Source: a virus
Length of the DNA stretch: 64,000 bases
Direction: 5' to 3' (one strand)
Virus record (IMG/VR): IMGVR_UViG_3300028025_000091
Span: 1-64,000 of that record
Below are positions 12,636-21,826 of this stretch, in pieces (the first letter of the stretch is position 1; every line of letters starts with the position of its first letter). The position numbers and the translations under genes are program-made. Below the pieces are notes generated by a model that was given only the letters and a program-made list of their open reading frames with translations, was not told the origin of the DNA and made no database searches.

Positions 12636-13088
12636 ATGAAACGTATATCAAACGAGGAAGCTCAAAATTACGTACCCTATGAACGAACCCCTTTATCACC
12701 CCCACCCACGTACTTTTCTGTTTTTGAAGATATTGAAGGGTGGGAAAATATAAAGTATTATACCCATCGTTTTAGGCAAAGTGTAAGTGGTTCAAATGGA
12801 GATCAACACGTCTATATTTTAGAAAGTAGTTCTATGCCTGAAATGGTAAAAATAGGTTACACAAAAAATGATCCTATTGAACGAGCTAATACACTAAGTA
12901 AATCTACAGGTGTGCCTACCCCATTTAATGTTGTATATTCGTACAGTTGCTTTAATGGTGAAAGAATTGAGAAAGCAGTTCATAAACATTTTCGAAAACA
13001 ACGTGTAAGTAATCAACGTGAATTCTTTTATGTTACCGTGGATGAAGCGATTACTATAATAGAATCATTGGGGGCTACGCTTGATTAA
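12636..13088 (+). CDS. GIY-YIG-family protein, T5orf172 type
   Basis: 150 aa. Residues about 53-135 fit the T5orf172 (MUG113) branch of the GIY-YIG nuclease superfamily. The blocks are HVYILESSSMPEMVKIGYT, the RAN-TLSKSTGVPTPF stretch, and FNGERIEKAVHKHFRKQRV followed by REFFYV. Family members are predicted DNA nucleases, often solitary in phages and sometimes fused to other domains. The GIY and YIG cores are diverged to VYI and IGY, as is normal in this branch. Start fixed by the AAAGGTTATGAAA context. It could be a homing-type or DNA-processing enzyme. Confidence 0.8.
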   Translation: MKRISNEEAQNYVPYERTPLSPPPTYFSVFEDIEGWENIKYYTHRFRQSVSGSNGDQHVYILESSSMPEMVKIGYTKNDPIERANTLSKSTGVPTPFNVVYSYSCFNGERIEKAVHKHFRKQRVSNQREFFYVTVDEAITIIESLGATLD

Positions 13089-13103
13089 TATGTATCAATA
13101 AAA

Positions 13104-13541
13104 ATGGCACTAGATAATATATTTTCTTTATTTGGATTTCCTGACAAAGATGATGAGGAAAGAAAGAAATTAGAGGCCGAGTTAGATGTCTTTAAAGAAA
13201 CTCCTCATTTCAAATTAGGAATGTTCCATAAGTTAATAATGAACGGAAGTTTATTTTCAAAACAGGTTGTAAAGTTTTTTGCTAAATCTGATCCTGGGTT
13301 GGATGTAAAAGGAATTGATCAAGCAGGTGAGTACATGATGTATACTCGGGCATGGTATTGGATTGAGCAAGTTAAACTTAGAAAGAAGGAATGGAAAGAA
13401 GCCCTAAAACAATATGCCAGTGAGGAATTTATTGTATCGATAAAGCTGTCTATTAATTACTTTGAAAGTACAGAAGAATATGAAAAGTGTGCTCATTTGA
13501 AGAAAATACAGGACTTTGTTGAGAAATCCTTGGAGAAGTAA
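13104..13541 (+). CDS. Hypothetical helical protein (145 aa)
   Basis: Predicted all-helical. The C-terminal stretch (YFESTEEYEKCAHLKKIQ, about residues 113-131) resembles a UVR-type helical hairpin, as in UvrB/UvrC and Clp proteins. That suggests a protein-interaction role and is a weak match. It lies upstream of the HD-domain gene in a probable operon. Confidence 0.65.
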   Translation: MALDNIFSLFGFPDKDDEERKKLEAELDVFKETPHFKLGMFHKLIMNGSLFSKQVVKFFAKSDPGLDVKGIDQAGEYMMYTRAWYWIEQVKLRKKEWKEALKQYASEEFIVSIKLSINYFESTEEYEKCAHLKKIQDFVEKSLEK

Positions 13542-13627
13542 AAGAAAGTTATTACCTTCAATTATATTTTGATTTTGAAATTATTAGAATATAAAAGGAA
13601 AAAATTAAATAATAAAATAAAACAAAA

Positions 13628-13795
13628 ATGAGAAATAAAGATTTGGTATTGAGACGGATGGAGTCTCTAGAGAGTAAATTAAAACGTATGAGAAATGTTC
13701 TAAATGAACGAAACGTTGAAGCCGCAAGAGAAATTTTGCAAGAAATTTTGGAATTGAGAGATGATACTCAATCAATCATTGAACGTGAAGATTAA
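13628..13795 (+). CDS. Hypothetical helical protein (55 aa)
   Basis: MRNKDLVLRRMESLESKLKR and onward is one long amphipathic, probably coiled-coil helix ending in acidic residues. It stands alone between two genes with A-rich spacers. Function unknown. Confidence 0.6.
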   Translation: MRNKDLVLRRMESLESKLKRMRNVLNERNVEAAREILQEILELRDDTQSIIERED

Positions 13796-13814
13796 TTAAA
13801 AATAAATAAAAGTT

Positions 13815-14609
13815 ATGAATTTGACAGCCGAACAAATCCAATCAAATTGGGATGAATTAATGGGGTATATTAATGAATATATTTCCGAACCTCGTAAAGA
13901 GAAATTATTAGAATTTTATTCAACGTATCAAGAACGTTTAGCTTTAATGCCTGCTGCGCATAAAAAAGAATACCATAACGCATTCCCCGGGGGATATGTA
14001 GAACATGTTTTACGCGTTATTCGATGTGCTATTAAACAAGCTGCATTATGGAATGATGAAGGATGTGATATGACCACATTTACAACTGAAGAATTAGTAT
14101 TTTCAGCCCTGAATCATGATTTAGGTAAAATGGGAGATGAAGAACAAGAATCATACATCCCCCAGACTGATAATTGGAGACGTGAAAAATTAGGAGAGGA
14201 TTATATGTTTAATACTAAAGTCCCATTTGCTTCAGTTCCAGATAGAGGATTATTTATGCTTCAGTCACATGGTATTTCTTATACATTTAATGAAATGTTA
14301 GCAATCCAGACTCATGATGGTTTATACGATAAGGCAAATGAGAAATACCTCATGGCTTATATGCCAGAACAAAAACCAAGAACTTCATTACCTTTTATTT
14401 TACACCAGGCCGATTTGATGGCAGCACGTATTGAATTTGAACGTGAATGGTTACCTAAATTAAAAGGGGACAAAAAGTCCGTGGATAACGGGAAAGGGAA
14501 TTATACATTGGGGAATAAACCCAACATGTCCAAAAAGACATCAACCAAAACTAAAGCTTTAGGAACATTTAAAAGCGATAGTTTAAAAAACATGTTAGAC
14601 AGCTTATGA
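13815..14609 (+). CDS. HD-domain phosphohydrolase
   Basis: 264 aa. The metal-binding HD signature is visible: H64 in GGYVEH, H101-D102 in NHDLGK, H167-D168 in THDG, and H197 with D200 in HQADLMAARIE. HD enzymes of this layout hydrolyse nucleotides or phosphodiesters; in phages they are thought to tune nucleotide pools or signalling nucleotides. The last 45 residues (basic, then KALGTFKSDSLKNML) look unstructured and may be an interaction tail. Overlaps the next gene by 4 nt. Confidence 0.88.
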   Translation: MNLTAEQIQSNWDELMGYINEYISEPRKEKLLEFYSTYQERLALMPAAHKKEYHNAFPGGYVEHVLRVIRCAIKQAALWNDEGCDMTTFTTEELVFSALNHDLGKMGDEEQESYIPQTDNWRREKLGEDYMFNTKVPFASVPDRGLFMLQSHGISYTFNEMLAIQTHDGLYDKANEKYLMAYMPEQKPRTSLPFILHQADLMAARIEFEREWLPKLKGDKKSVDNGKGNYTLGNKPNMSKKTSTKTKALGTFKSDSLKNMLDSL

Positions 14610-14893
14610 TAGTAACAATAACAATTAGCGCATTAGCGATATTAGTAGTGATCCTAGGGTTCACGACTTATAATCTTCTTAAGAAAAATGAAAAACAAGA
14701 AGATATTGTAGCCGGTTATTTAACCTATTTAGACAATTTATCTCGCACAATTGAAATTTCGGACAAGAAATTAAAAGAATTAGATCGTGGAGGTGTATTT
14801 GAAAAAGATGACGAAGTTGGGGTTATATTTCAATCAATTTTAAAAATTCAAGAAATCCTAAATGACTTCAATCTTAGAAAATTCAACAATTAA
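14606..14893 (+). CDS. Membrane-anchored coiled-coil protein (95 aa)
   Basis: N-terminal transmembrane helix (about residues 3-23) followed by a charged helical segment. ATGA-coupled to the HD gene. Small proteins of this form recur next to the late sigma gene in related phages as far as I recall; the role is unknown. Confidence 0.7.
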   Translation: MIVTITISALAILVVILGFTTYNLLKKNEKQEDIVAGYLTYLDNLSRTIEISDKKLKELDRGGVFEKDDEVGVIFQSILKIQEILNDFNLRKFNN

Positions 14894-14894
14894 A

Positions 14895-15599
14895 ATGCCT
14901 AAAAAGAAAGTTAGCAAAAATTATTTTACTCAAGAAACTGAGGATGCTATCGTTCTGTACAATAATACTCCAGACCCAGAGTTAAGAAGTAAAATATATG
15001 AAGAAAAGATTCACTATGCTTTCTTCAAATTAACCCAGAATATAATTCATACATTTAAGTTTTATCATACTGAGGTGAGTGATTTAGAGCATTTACAACA
15101 TGAAATTATAGTATTTTTATTATCTAAAATACATTTATTCGATCCTAGCAAAGGTGCCAAAGCATATTCTTACTTTGGTACCATTGTTAAACGTTGGTGT
15201 ATATTATATAATGATAAAAACTATAAAAGTAAAATTAGTAAAGTATCAACTGATGAATTATTAAAAGATGATACACATTCATATACTATAGAACCATCAA
15301 ATTCAGACGATCGATTGTCTAATTTCATGGATGAGTACGTAGAATTTGTTAGTGTTAACATATATAAATTATTCCCTAAAGAATATGACGCTAAGATTGC
15401 AGATGCTATTTTAGAGTTGTTTCGCAAACGAGAATCAATCGACGTATTTAATAAAAAAGCTTTATACATCTATATCCACGAGATGATTCCAGATGCTAAA
15501 ACTCCAAAAATTACAAAAATAGCAGGCGTTTTATATAGTGTATTTAAGAAAAATTATTTATTCTATTTAGAACAGGGATATACGAGTTTTCAACTCTAG
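14895..15599 (+). CDS. 55: Late-transcription sigma factor, T4 gp55-like
   Basis: About 234 aa from the ATG at 14895, which follows the upstream stop by one base. An in-frame ATG at 14862 overlapping the upstream gene would add 11 residues. The key block IIHTFKFYHTEVSDLEHLQH, followed by FDPSKGAKAYSYFGTIVKRW, is the gp55/sigma-70 region 2 core seen in phage late sigma factors. It contains the helix for core polymerase binding and -10 recognition. In T4, gp55 with the gp45 clamp and gp33 directs host polymerase to TATAAATA late promoters. The ATATTTATAATAAA motifs before virion genes here fit that role. It sits in an early-cassette operon, as needed for an activator made before late genes. Confidence 0.85.
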   Translation: MPKKKVSKNYFTQETEDAIVLYNNTPDPELRSKIYEEKIHYAFFKLTQNIIHTFKFYHTEVSDLEHLQHEIIVFLLSKIHLFDPSKGAKAYSYFGTIVKRWCILYNDKNYKSKISKVSTDELLKDDTHSYTIEPSNSDDRLSNFMDEYVEFVSVNIYKLFPKEYDAKIADAILELFRKRESIDVFNKKALYIYIHEMIPDAKTPKITKIAGVLYSVFKKNYLFYLEQGYTSFQL

Positions 15600-15607
15600 T
15601 AATTTTC

Positions 15608-15617
15608 TATATTTATA
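15608..15617 (+). promoter_or_regulatory. Late promoter motif
   Basis: TATATTTATA, ahead of the baseplate block; the first ATG is at 15633. Confidence 0.55.
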
Positions 15618-15632
15618 CCCAAAAGTACTTAT

Positions 15633-15971
15633 ATGAGTAATTTAGAATCAAACGTTTGGGGTAAGAAGAAATTTTCTGACATCCTCAAAGAAATTTACGA
15701 TAACCAAAAGAAAAAAGAAGCCCAAATATCTGCTTTGATAGGTGAATTAAAACCACTTATTAACGATATTGGTGATGCTACATTGATAGTTCCACTTATT
15801 AAAGAATATATGGAATTAGGTATTAAAAATGATGAGCAATTAGTTAAAATGGCTACCATCATTCAACGTGCTGTTGCATCCAATAAATCAGAAGATGAAT
15901 CATTCGGAATGACCGAAGATGAAAAAGCTCAATTGTTATCTGAAGTTAAGAAATTTAACCCACAAGGATAA
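15633..15971 (+). CDS. Hypothetical late protein (112 aa)
   Basis: Helical protein starting MSNLESNVWGKKKFSDILKE. It sits at the head of the baseplate operon and overlaps the spike gene by 1 nt (TAATG). T4 hub genes occupy this general setting, but no sequence match can be made by eye. Confidence 0.7.
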   Translation: MSNLESNVWGKKKFSDILKEIYDNQKKKEAQISALIGELKPLINDIGDATLIVPLIKEYMELGIKNDEQLVKMATIIQRAVASNKSEDESFGMTEDEKAQLLSEVKKFNPQG

Positions 15972-17284
15972 TGGCAATTTACAAACAAGGCTCTGCTACC
16001 ACCATAGGTACTAAATATGCTAATCCTCAACCAAATTCTGGAGGAAATGCAGATATTAGGAATGCATTTGCTAAAAATGATTCTTTATTTATACGTGTTA
16101 GAGTCCTTGATATTGTATTAAACAATGATCATCCTAGATTTAAAGATGTTGGAGAATGGAATGGAATTGGAACAATATATTTTGAACCATTAGATGGTAA
16201 TTCAATTACTACCAATTACGCATATTCTATTTTCCCACAGATTAAGATGTATCCGTTAGTAAATGAAATAGTATTACTAGCAGCTATACCAAGTAAATTT
16301 TCTGAAGATGAACAAACCATAAGTTTAATATATTACTATTTCCCTCCCATTGGAATTTGGAATCATCCCCATCATAATGCATATCCTAAAATTGTTAGTT
16401 ATGCAAAATTACAAGAAAACCAACAAAATGATTATGATCAGGTAAATGGTGATTATGTAAGAAGAATAGATGAAGATCCAACAGGTATAAATTTAAATTT
16501 TACTCAATACGCAAATCCAAACCAAGATACATTTGTTGAAAAAGCAGATATTCATCCTATTTTACCTTTTAATGGAGATGTAATTCATGAAGGTAGATGG
16601 GGTAATAGTATTCGTTTTGGAAGTACAACTATAATACCTCAAGGTTCACCACAACCATTAGTTCCCAATAATTGGTCATCCACAGGTTCAAATGGAGACC
16701 CAATTACTATTATTAGAAATGGTCAACCTATGGATTCAACTGATGAAGGATGGATTCCTATAACTGAAAATTTAAATAGAGATTTATCCTCAATTTATTT
16801 AACTTCATATCAAAAAATACCATTTAGTATAGCAAATGAAAATTTTGTTTCTTATACAACACCCCCAACAACTCCGTCTCAATTTGCTAACCCCCAAATT
16901 ATCCTCAATTCAGATAGAATTATCATAAATGCAAAATCTGATAGTATTTTAATTAGCGGACAAAATTCAGTTGGTTTATCTTCAAATAATAGTATTAATA
17001 TAGAAGCAAAACAAATATATTTAGATGGAACTGATATTAGATTAGGAAGAAAAGATGCATCTCAATCTGTTTTGAAAGGAAATGATACTGTAGAATACCT
17101 AAAAATATTAATTAATGAGTTAAAAAATATAACTGAAGCTTTAAAAACCATCCAAAATTGGCCTGAAGGAACCCCAGTTCCTAACTCAACAATGTTAACA
17201 GTAGCTAATTCTGCTCAAAAAGTTTTTGAAAACGTTTATGCTAATATAGATAGTGTAAAATCTAATTTTGTAAAAACTATATAA
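15971..17284 (+). CDS. 5: Baseplate central spike, gp5-like
   Basis: 437 aa. Residues about 40-130 are compatible with the OB-fold of T4 gp5, the domain that seats on the hub. Residues about 308-358 are a run of short alternating strands (ILNSDRIIINAKSDSILISG, then INIEAKQIYLDGTDIRLG) typical of the triple-stranded beta-prism that forms the membrane-piercing needle in gp5 and VgrG. The internal lysozyme domain of T4 gp5 is missing; a separate GH19 lysozyme is encoded next door. The C-terminal 70 residues are helical. Confidence 0.82.
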   Translation: MAIYKQGSATTIGTKYANPQPNSGGNADIRNAFAKNDSLFIRVRVLDIVLNNDHPRFKDVGEWNGIGTIYFEPLDGNSITTNYAYSIFPQIKMYPLVNEIVLLAAIPSKFSEDEQTISLIYYYFPPIGIWNHPHHNAYPKIVSYAKLQENQQNDYDQVNGDYVRRIDEDPTGINLNFTQYANPNQDTFVEKADIHPILPFNGDVIHEGRWGNSIRFGSTTIIPQGSPQPLVPNNWSSTGSNGDPITIIRNGQPMDSTDEGWIPITENLNRDLSSIYLTSYQKIPFSIANENFVSYTTPPTTPSQFANPQIILNSDRIIINAKSDSILISGQNSVGLSSNNSINIEAKQIYLDGTDIRLGRKDASQSVLKGNDTVEYLKILINELKNITEALKTIQNWPEGTPVPNSTMLTVANSAQKVFENVYANIDSVKSNFVKTI

Positions 17285-17293
17285 TTTAAAAAA

Positions 17294-18103
17294 ATGGCAT
17301 TACTATTTGAAGAAAATGAGGTGTTAAGTATTTTTGAAAAAAAAGGCCAAAAAACTGATTTTTCGGGATCTTTATTTACAATTTTAACTTGGATACAATC
17401 AGATAATCGCATAAATGATGTAAAAGAAGCTGCTTATCTATTAGGAACTGCAGCCGCCGAAAGTAACTATTCTTTACAACGATGGGAAGCAGATTATGTT
17501 TGTGGAAAAGCGGGGGTTCCTTACTCATCCAAAGGCCCATGTTCAACTGCACTTAACTATTACCGCAGTACGAATGGCAAATCAAATTATTATACACTAG
17601 GAACCGATAAAAAAGGATTACCTTATTTTGGAAGAGGATTAATTCAATTAACGGGAAAAGATAACTATAGAAAATATGGAGAAATACTTGGTATAGATCT
17701 TTTAGGTAATGCTGATTTAGCTCTTAACCAAAGATATAGCTATGATATAGCCGTTGAATATATGACTAGAATAAAAAAGCCTTATACATTAAGTGCATTT
17801 GGTTATGTGAAAAAAGGTGATCTAGGAACAGCAAGAAAAGTTGTTAATGGTGGTAGTAATGGTCTAAATGAAGTTAATAAAAACTATAATCTTTGGTTAT
17901 CTATCTTTAAAGAAACAAATTCAATTTTATTCCCATCCTATGGAACTGTTATTAATGGTGAAAATAATCAACCAATTGGCTTTAAATTTACTGTTAGTGA
18001 AGAAGATCCTACAGAAGGTGCTCCTCTTCCAATAGATGAAATAAATATTTCAAATGAATTTTCCATGCTCCCATCAAATGGATCTAATATGAATTTAAAC
18101 TAA
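17294..18103 (+). CDS. GH19-family lysozyme/endolysin-like hydrolase
   Basis: 269 aa. The glycoside hydrolase family 19 signature is clear: AAAESNY around residues 53-59, with E56 as the likely catalytic acid, and YFGRGLIQLTGKDNYRKYG around 110-128. The family cuts the glycan of chitin or peptidoglycan. No signal peptide or membrane segment is present. The gene lies between the spike and other baseplate genes, so it is more likely a virion tail lysozyme than a free endolysin. The last 60 residues carry a Pro/Glu-rich tail that could dock on the virion. Confidence 0.88.
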   Translation: MALLFEENEVLSIFEKKGQKTDFSGSLFTILTWIQSDNRINDVKEAAYLLGTAAAESNYSLQRWEADYVCGKAGVPYSSKGPCSTALNYYRSTNGKSNYYTLGTDKKGLPYFGRGLIQLTGKDNYRKYGEILGIDLLGNADLALNQRYSYDIAVEYMTRIKKPYTLSAFGYVKKGDLGTARKVVNGGSNGLNEVNKNYNLWLSIFKETNSILFPSYGTVINGENNQPIGFKFTVSEEDPTEGAPLPIDEINISNEFSMLPSNGSNMNLN

Positions 18104-18109
18104 TAATTT

Positions 18110-19189
18110 ATGGATAGTGGAAAACTCTCAATAAAATTATCTTCATCTCTTGACCAGGTAAATCCTAAAAAATTACCTAAAATCCTTATTTCTTCTCCTG
18201 GATATGAATCCAAAGAAATAATTCCTTATAAAGGGGATGGTACTGTAAAAACAGATTTGGGAGTAATAGCATTGACTCCTACCAATATTGCTTTAGAACA
18301 AGATAAAATTAAAGCATCCCAACTAACTACAGATCAAATAAAAGAAATTTCCAAAGGAGAAAAAGGAGCAGATTACTACACTCAAGAACGTTTATCTAAT
18401 CAAATTAATACAGTTAAAACTACATTAATTCCTACAGTATTAACATTAATTGCTGGGTTTGGAGTAACTAAGGCTTCCGATTTAGTAGCTCAAAATCAAA
18501 ACAAGATTTTAGATGTTGTAAAAAATAGAGCTACATGTCCTACTCAAACGGAATTAGAATCTATAATAGATAAAAAAAATAAATTAGTTAAACAATTAAA
18601 TAATACTTTAACTTTAATAGATAATACTACTAAAGCTTTAGGAATTGCTGGGGGTGTTATAGAAGCATTAGATATAGCATATAACGTTTTAAAAAACTTA
18701 CCAATCCCATCTTCAACAGGTGTTCCCGGAGTTCCTGGTTTACCAACTAATGTTATATTAGCGATACAAGACAATAAAGACAAATTAAATACTCTTATTA
18801 GTAAATTAAAAAAGATAAATACTAGTACTTTATCTATTTTAGTTTTATTAAGACAAGTTCTTGTACAAGCTATTCAATTACTTAATTTACTTGATAAACT
18901 TGTTGAAAAATGTTATCCTAATGCTGATCAAGAACAAATTGCTCTTGAATTAACAGCTTTAACTAATCAACAATCTTCAACATCCCCTGTAGTTACAGAT
19001 GTAAACGGATTTACAATGGGTGTTGAAACAGAAGTAACGAATAATTCATTAAAACGTAGAAGAGCCATTGCTACTAATAAACAAAATGTTGTAATGCTTA
19101 AAGGAGAATGGTCATTTAGTTCAATTGATCAAATATTAATAGATGAACTTGTATTCTATATTCAACAAAATAATTTAAAAGCAGATTAA
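18110..19189 (+). CDS. Baseplate-associated structural protein (359 aa)
   Basis: Mostly helical, with a short collagen-like GVPGVPGLP stretch near residues 205-213. The C-terminus ends GEWSFSSIDQILIDELVFYI. This end is shared, as far as I recognise, by proteins encoded between lysozyme and gp25 in related marine and freshwater T4-like phages. A baseplate hub role is likely by position. Three Cys residues are present. Confidence 0.6.
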   Translation: MDSGKLSIKLSSSLDQVNPKKLPKILISSPGYESKEIIPYKGDGTVKTDLGVIALTPTNIALEQDKIKASQLTTDQIKEISKGEKGADYYTQERLSNQINTVKTTLIPTVLTLIAGFGVTKASDLVAQNQNKILDVVKNRATCPTQTELESIIDKKNKLVKQLNNTLTLIDNTTKALGIAGGVIEALDIAYNVLKNLPIPSSTGVPGVPGLPTNVILAIQDNKDKLNTLISKLKKINTSTLSILVLLRQVLVQAIQLLNLLDKLVEKCYPNADQEQIALELTALTNQQSSTSPVVTDVNGFTMGVETEVTNNSLKRRRAIATNKQNVVMLKGEWSFSSIDQILIDELVFYIQQNNLKAD

Positions 19190-19192
19190 CCC

Positions 19193-19207
19193 TATATTTA
19201 TAATCAT
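19193..19207 (+). promoter_or_regulatory. Late promoter motif abutting a start codon
   Basis: TATATTTATAATCAT followed at once by ATG 19208; transcription from such a site would give a leaderless mRNA. Confidence 0.6.
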
Positions 19208-19546
19208 ATGAAAAGCACAGATTTTAAAAAATTAATTAAAGAAGCCGTAAAAGAAGCAATTCAAGAAGAATTGAAGGATATTTTATTGGAGGCTGTAAAA
19301 TCACCTAAACAAGTAGTTAGAGAGTCATATGCTCCACCTGCTCAACCATCACAACCATCTTACGCTCCCCCACCAGTAGACTTCAGATCAAAATATGCTG
19401 AAGTATTAGGCGAAACCGCTATGAGTTTTACATCTCAAAATGCTCAACCCTCATTTAGACCCCAATCAAGTGACCCAGTAAATGGTAATTTAGGTGTAGG
19501 TGAAGTAGATATGAATCAAATTATGGGACTTTTAAACACTAAATAA
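19208..19546 (+). CDS. Virion-associated protein with N-terminal amphipathic tag (112 aa)
   Basis: Residues 1-32 are a strong amphipathic helix (FKKLIKEAVKEAIQEELKDI) of the same type that opens many proteins between 35 and 54 kb here. Residues 40-60 are Pro-rich, and the rest is low-complexity with a helical end (MNQIMGLLN). Overlaps gp25 by 1 nt. No family recognised. Confidence 0.7.
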   Translation: MKSTDFKKLIKEAVKEAIQEELKDILLEAVKSPKQVVRESYAPPAQPSQPSYAPPPVDFRSKYAEVLGETAMSFTSQNAQPSFRPQSSDPVNGNLGVGEVDMNQIMGLLNTK

Positions 19547-19953
19547 TGCCATTTAATCCTCAAACCATTAGTCCTTCTAATTTAAATCCAACTATTGGAT
19601 TGGGGGTTAGTCTTCCTTTTAGTAATCCTAATGTATTTAGTTCAACTTATACTACTCAAGATGCTGTTAAAAGTAATCTTATTAATTATTTTTTAACTAA
19701 TCCTGGAGAAATTCCATTAAATCCAACTTTTGGGGCTGGATTAAGATCTTTCTTATTTGAACAAATGTCTGAAGTAACTGTAGATAATGTTAGATCATTT
19801 GTACAATCTAAATTAAATACTGCTTTTCCTATGATTCAAATAGATTCATTAGAAGTACTAACTGATAAACAAGATTATAACACTCTTATAGTCCGTTTAA
19901 AATACTATATACCAAATTCCAACATTAATGGTACATTAAATTTCCAATTTTAA
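19546..19953 (+). CDS. 25: Baseplate wedge subunit gp25
   Basis: 135 aa, the normal length for gp25/GpW-type wedge proteins. The diagnostic segment is NLINYFLTNPGEIPLNPTFG, followed by AGLRSFLFEQ (residues about 43-73). It is followed by a beta-strand (IQIDSLEVL) and closing strands. In T4, gp25 joins the wedge to the sheath and starts sheath assembly. Located immediately upstream of gp6, as in other T4-like phages. Confidence 0.9.
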   Translation: MPFNPQTISPSNLNPTIGLGVSLPFSNPNVFSSTYTTQDAVKSNLINYFLTNPGEIPLNPTFGAGLRSFLFEQMSEVTVDNVRSFVQSKLNTAFPMIQIDSLEVLTDKQDYNTLIVRLKYYIPNSNINGTLNFQF

Positions 19954-19955
19954 TT

Positions 19956-21800
19956 ATGGCTACAACAAATAGAGATATAAGATATATTAATCGTGACTTT
20001 TCAGATTTTAGGGCACGTTTGATAGAATATGCTAGAACATATTTTCCACAAACATATACAGATTTTTCTCCAACATCACCTGGAATGATGTTTATGGAAC
20101 AAGCTTCATATGTTGGAGATGTTCTATCATTCTATTTGGATAACCAATTTCAAGAAACATTTGTTCAATATGCTCAACAAACAAATAATGTATTTGAATT
20201 AGCATATATGTTTGGTTATAAACCTAAAACCACAGGTGTAGCTCAAACTGTTATTACTTTCTATCAACAATTACCTTCAAAATTAGTAGGTACAGAATAT
20301 GTTCCTGATTATGATTATGCATTAACTATTGAAGGAAATAGTACTGTATCAACTCCAAATAACGCTACTTTTTTAATCCAAGATAAACTAGATTTTTCTG
20401 TTTCAAGTTCTCAAGATCCAACAACAGTTTCAATATATCAAGTAGCCGGAAACGTACCCCAATATTATTTACTTGAAAAAACAAGAAAAGCTATATCCGC
20501 AGATATAAAAACACTTACTTTTTCATTTACCTCACCCCAACCATTTGCTACTGTTAATATAACTGATATCAATATTATTAAAATATTAGATGTCACTGAT
20601 TCAGATGGTAATATATGGTATGAAGTAGATCATTTAGGTCAAGAAATGGTATTAGATACAATTAAAAATACTAATATTAATGACCCCAATATAAATGGTG
20701 ATACACCTTATTTACTTAAACTTAAAAAAGTAGCAAGACGTTTTACATCTCGTTTTACTTCTCTTTCTAATTTACAACTCCAATTTGGAGTAGGAACTCC
20801 AGACACTATTACAGAAGAAATTACTCCAAATCCAGATAATATAGGTATTGGTTTACCATTTGAAAGAGATAAATTAACAACAGCATATTCTCCAACCAAT
20901 TTTTTATATACAGGAACTTATGGAATTGCACCTTCAAATACCACATTAACCGTAAGATATTTATCTGGTGGTGGAATTAATGCTAATGTTAATTCTGGAG
21001 TTTTAACTAATTTGAATAAATCAAATGCACGTTTTACTCAAACAAATCTTAACTCTACTACAGCTAATTATGTATTTAATTCATTAACTACTAATAATAA
21101 TATACCTGCTAATGGGGGAACTGGAGGAGATTCATTGGAAACTATTCGCCAAAATACTTTAGCAGCTGCAGCTTCCCAACAACGTTCAGTTACAGCAGAT
21201 GATTATTTAATTAGAGCTTTAAGCATGCCTTCTGATTATGGTGCAATTTCTAAAGCATTAATTGAACAACCTAAGTTAACAGATAATCAAGTTTCAACTA
21301 TTGAAACATTAAATTTATATGTTTTATCTTTAAATGCTAATGGGCAGTTAGATTACGCTAATACTACACTAAAAAATAATCTAAGAACTTATTTATCTCA
21401 ATATAGAATGATTGGAGATAATATTGAAATTAGAGATGCATTCATAATCAACATAGGTGTTGATTTTGAAATTATAGTACTCCCAGAGTATAATAATAAT
21501 GAAGTGTTATTATCTTGTATTGTAGCTCTACAAGATTATTTTAAAATAGATAATTGGCAAATTAACCAACCTATAATGTTAAAAGATTTATATATTATGT
21601 TGGATAAAATTAAAGGTGTCCAATCTGTTAAAAATATATCTATTACAAATAAAGCAGGAACAACCACAGGATATTCACAATATGCTTACGACATATCAGG
21701 AGCTACTCAAAATCAAGTAATTTATCCTTCCCAAGACCCCAGCATTTTTGAAGTAAGATACCCTAATAATGATATAAAAGGTAAAGTAGTTCCTTTATAA
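19956..21800 (+). CDS. 6: Baseplate wedge protein gp6 (J-like)
   Basis: 614 aa, close to T4 gp6. The N-terminus (YINRDFSDFRARLIEYART, then FPQTYTDFSPTSPGMMFMEQ) is the typical opening. The C-terminal half contains the baseplate-J core (TADDYLIRALSMPSDYGAIS, about residues 409-428, and a strand-rich end). gp6 forms the continuous ring of the baseplate that holds the wedges together. Follows gp25 at 2 nt. Confidence 0.9.
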   Translation: MATTNRDIRYINRDFSDFRARLIEYARTYFPQTYTDFSPTSPGMMFMEQASYVGDVLSFYLDNQFQETFVQYAQQTNNVFELAYMFGYKPKTTGVAQTVITFYQQLPSKLVGTEYVPDYDYALTIEGNSTVSTPNNATFLIQDKLDFSVSSSQDPTTVSIYQVAGNVPQYYLLEKTRKAISADIKTLTFSFTSPQPFATVNITDINIIKILDVTDSDGNIWYEVDHLGQEMVLDTIKNTNINDPNINGDTPYLLKLKKVARRFTSRFTSLSNLQLQFGVGTPDTITEEITPNPDNIGIGLPFERDKLTTAYSPTNFLYTGTYGIAPSNTTLTVRYLSGGGINANVNSGVLTNLNKSNARFTQTNLNSTTANYVFNSLTTNNNIPANGGTGGDSLETIRQNTLAAAASQQRSVTADDYLIRALSMPSDYGAISKALIEQPKLTDNQVSTIETLNLYVLSLNANGQLDYANTTLKNNLRTYLSQYRMIGDNIEIRDAFIINIGVDFEIIVLPEYNNNEVLLSCIVALQDYFKIDNWQINQPIMLKDLYIMLDKIKGVQSVKNISITNKAGTTTGYSQYAYDISGATQNQVIYPSQDPSIFEVRYPNNDIKGKVVPL

Positions 21801-21804
21801 CGCC

Positions 21805-21818
21805 ATATTTATAATAAA
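21805..21818 (+). promoter_or_regulatory. Late promoter motif
   Basis: ATATTTATAATAAA, 8 nt before the ATG at 21827. Confidence 0.65.
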
Positions 21819-21826
21819 ATATATCA

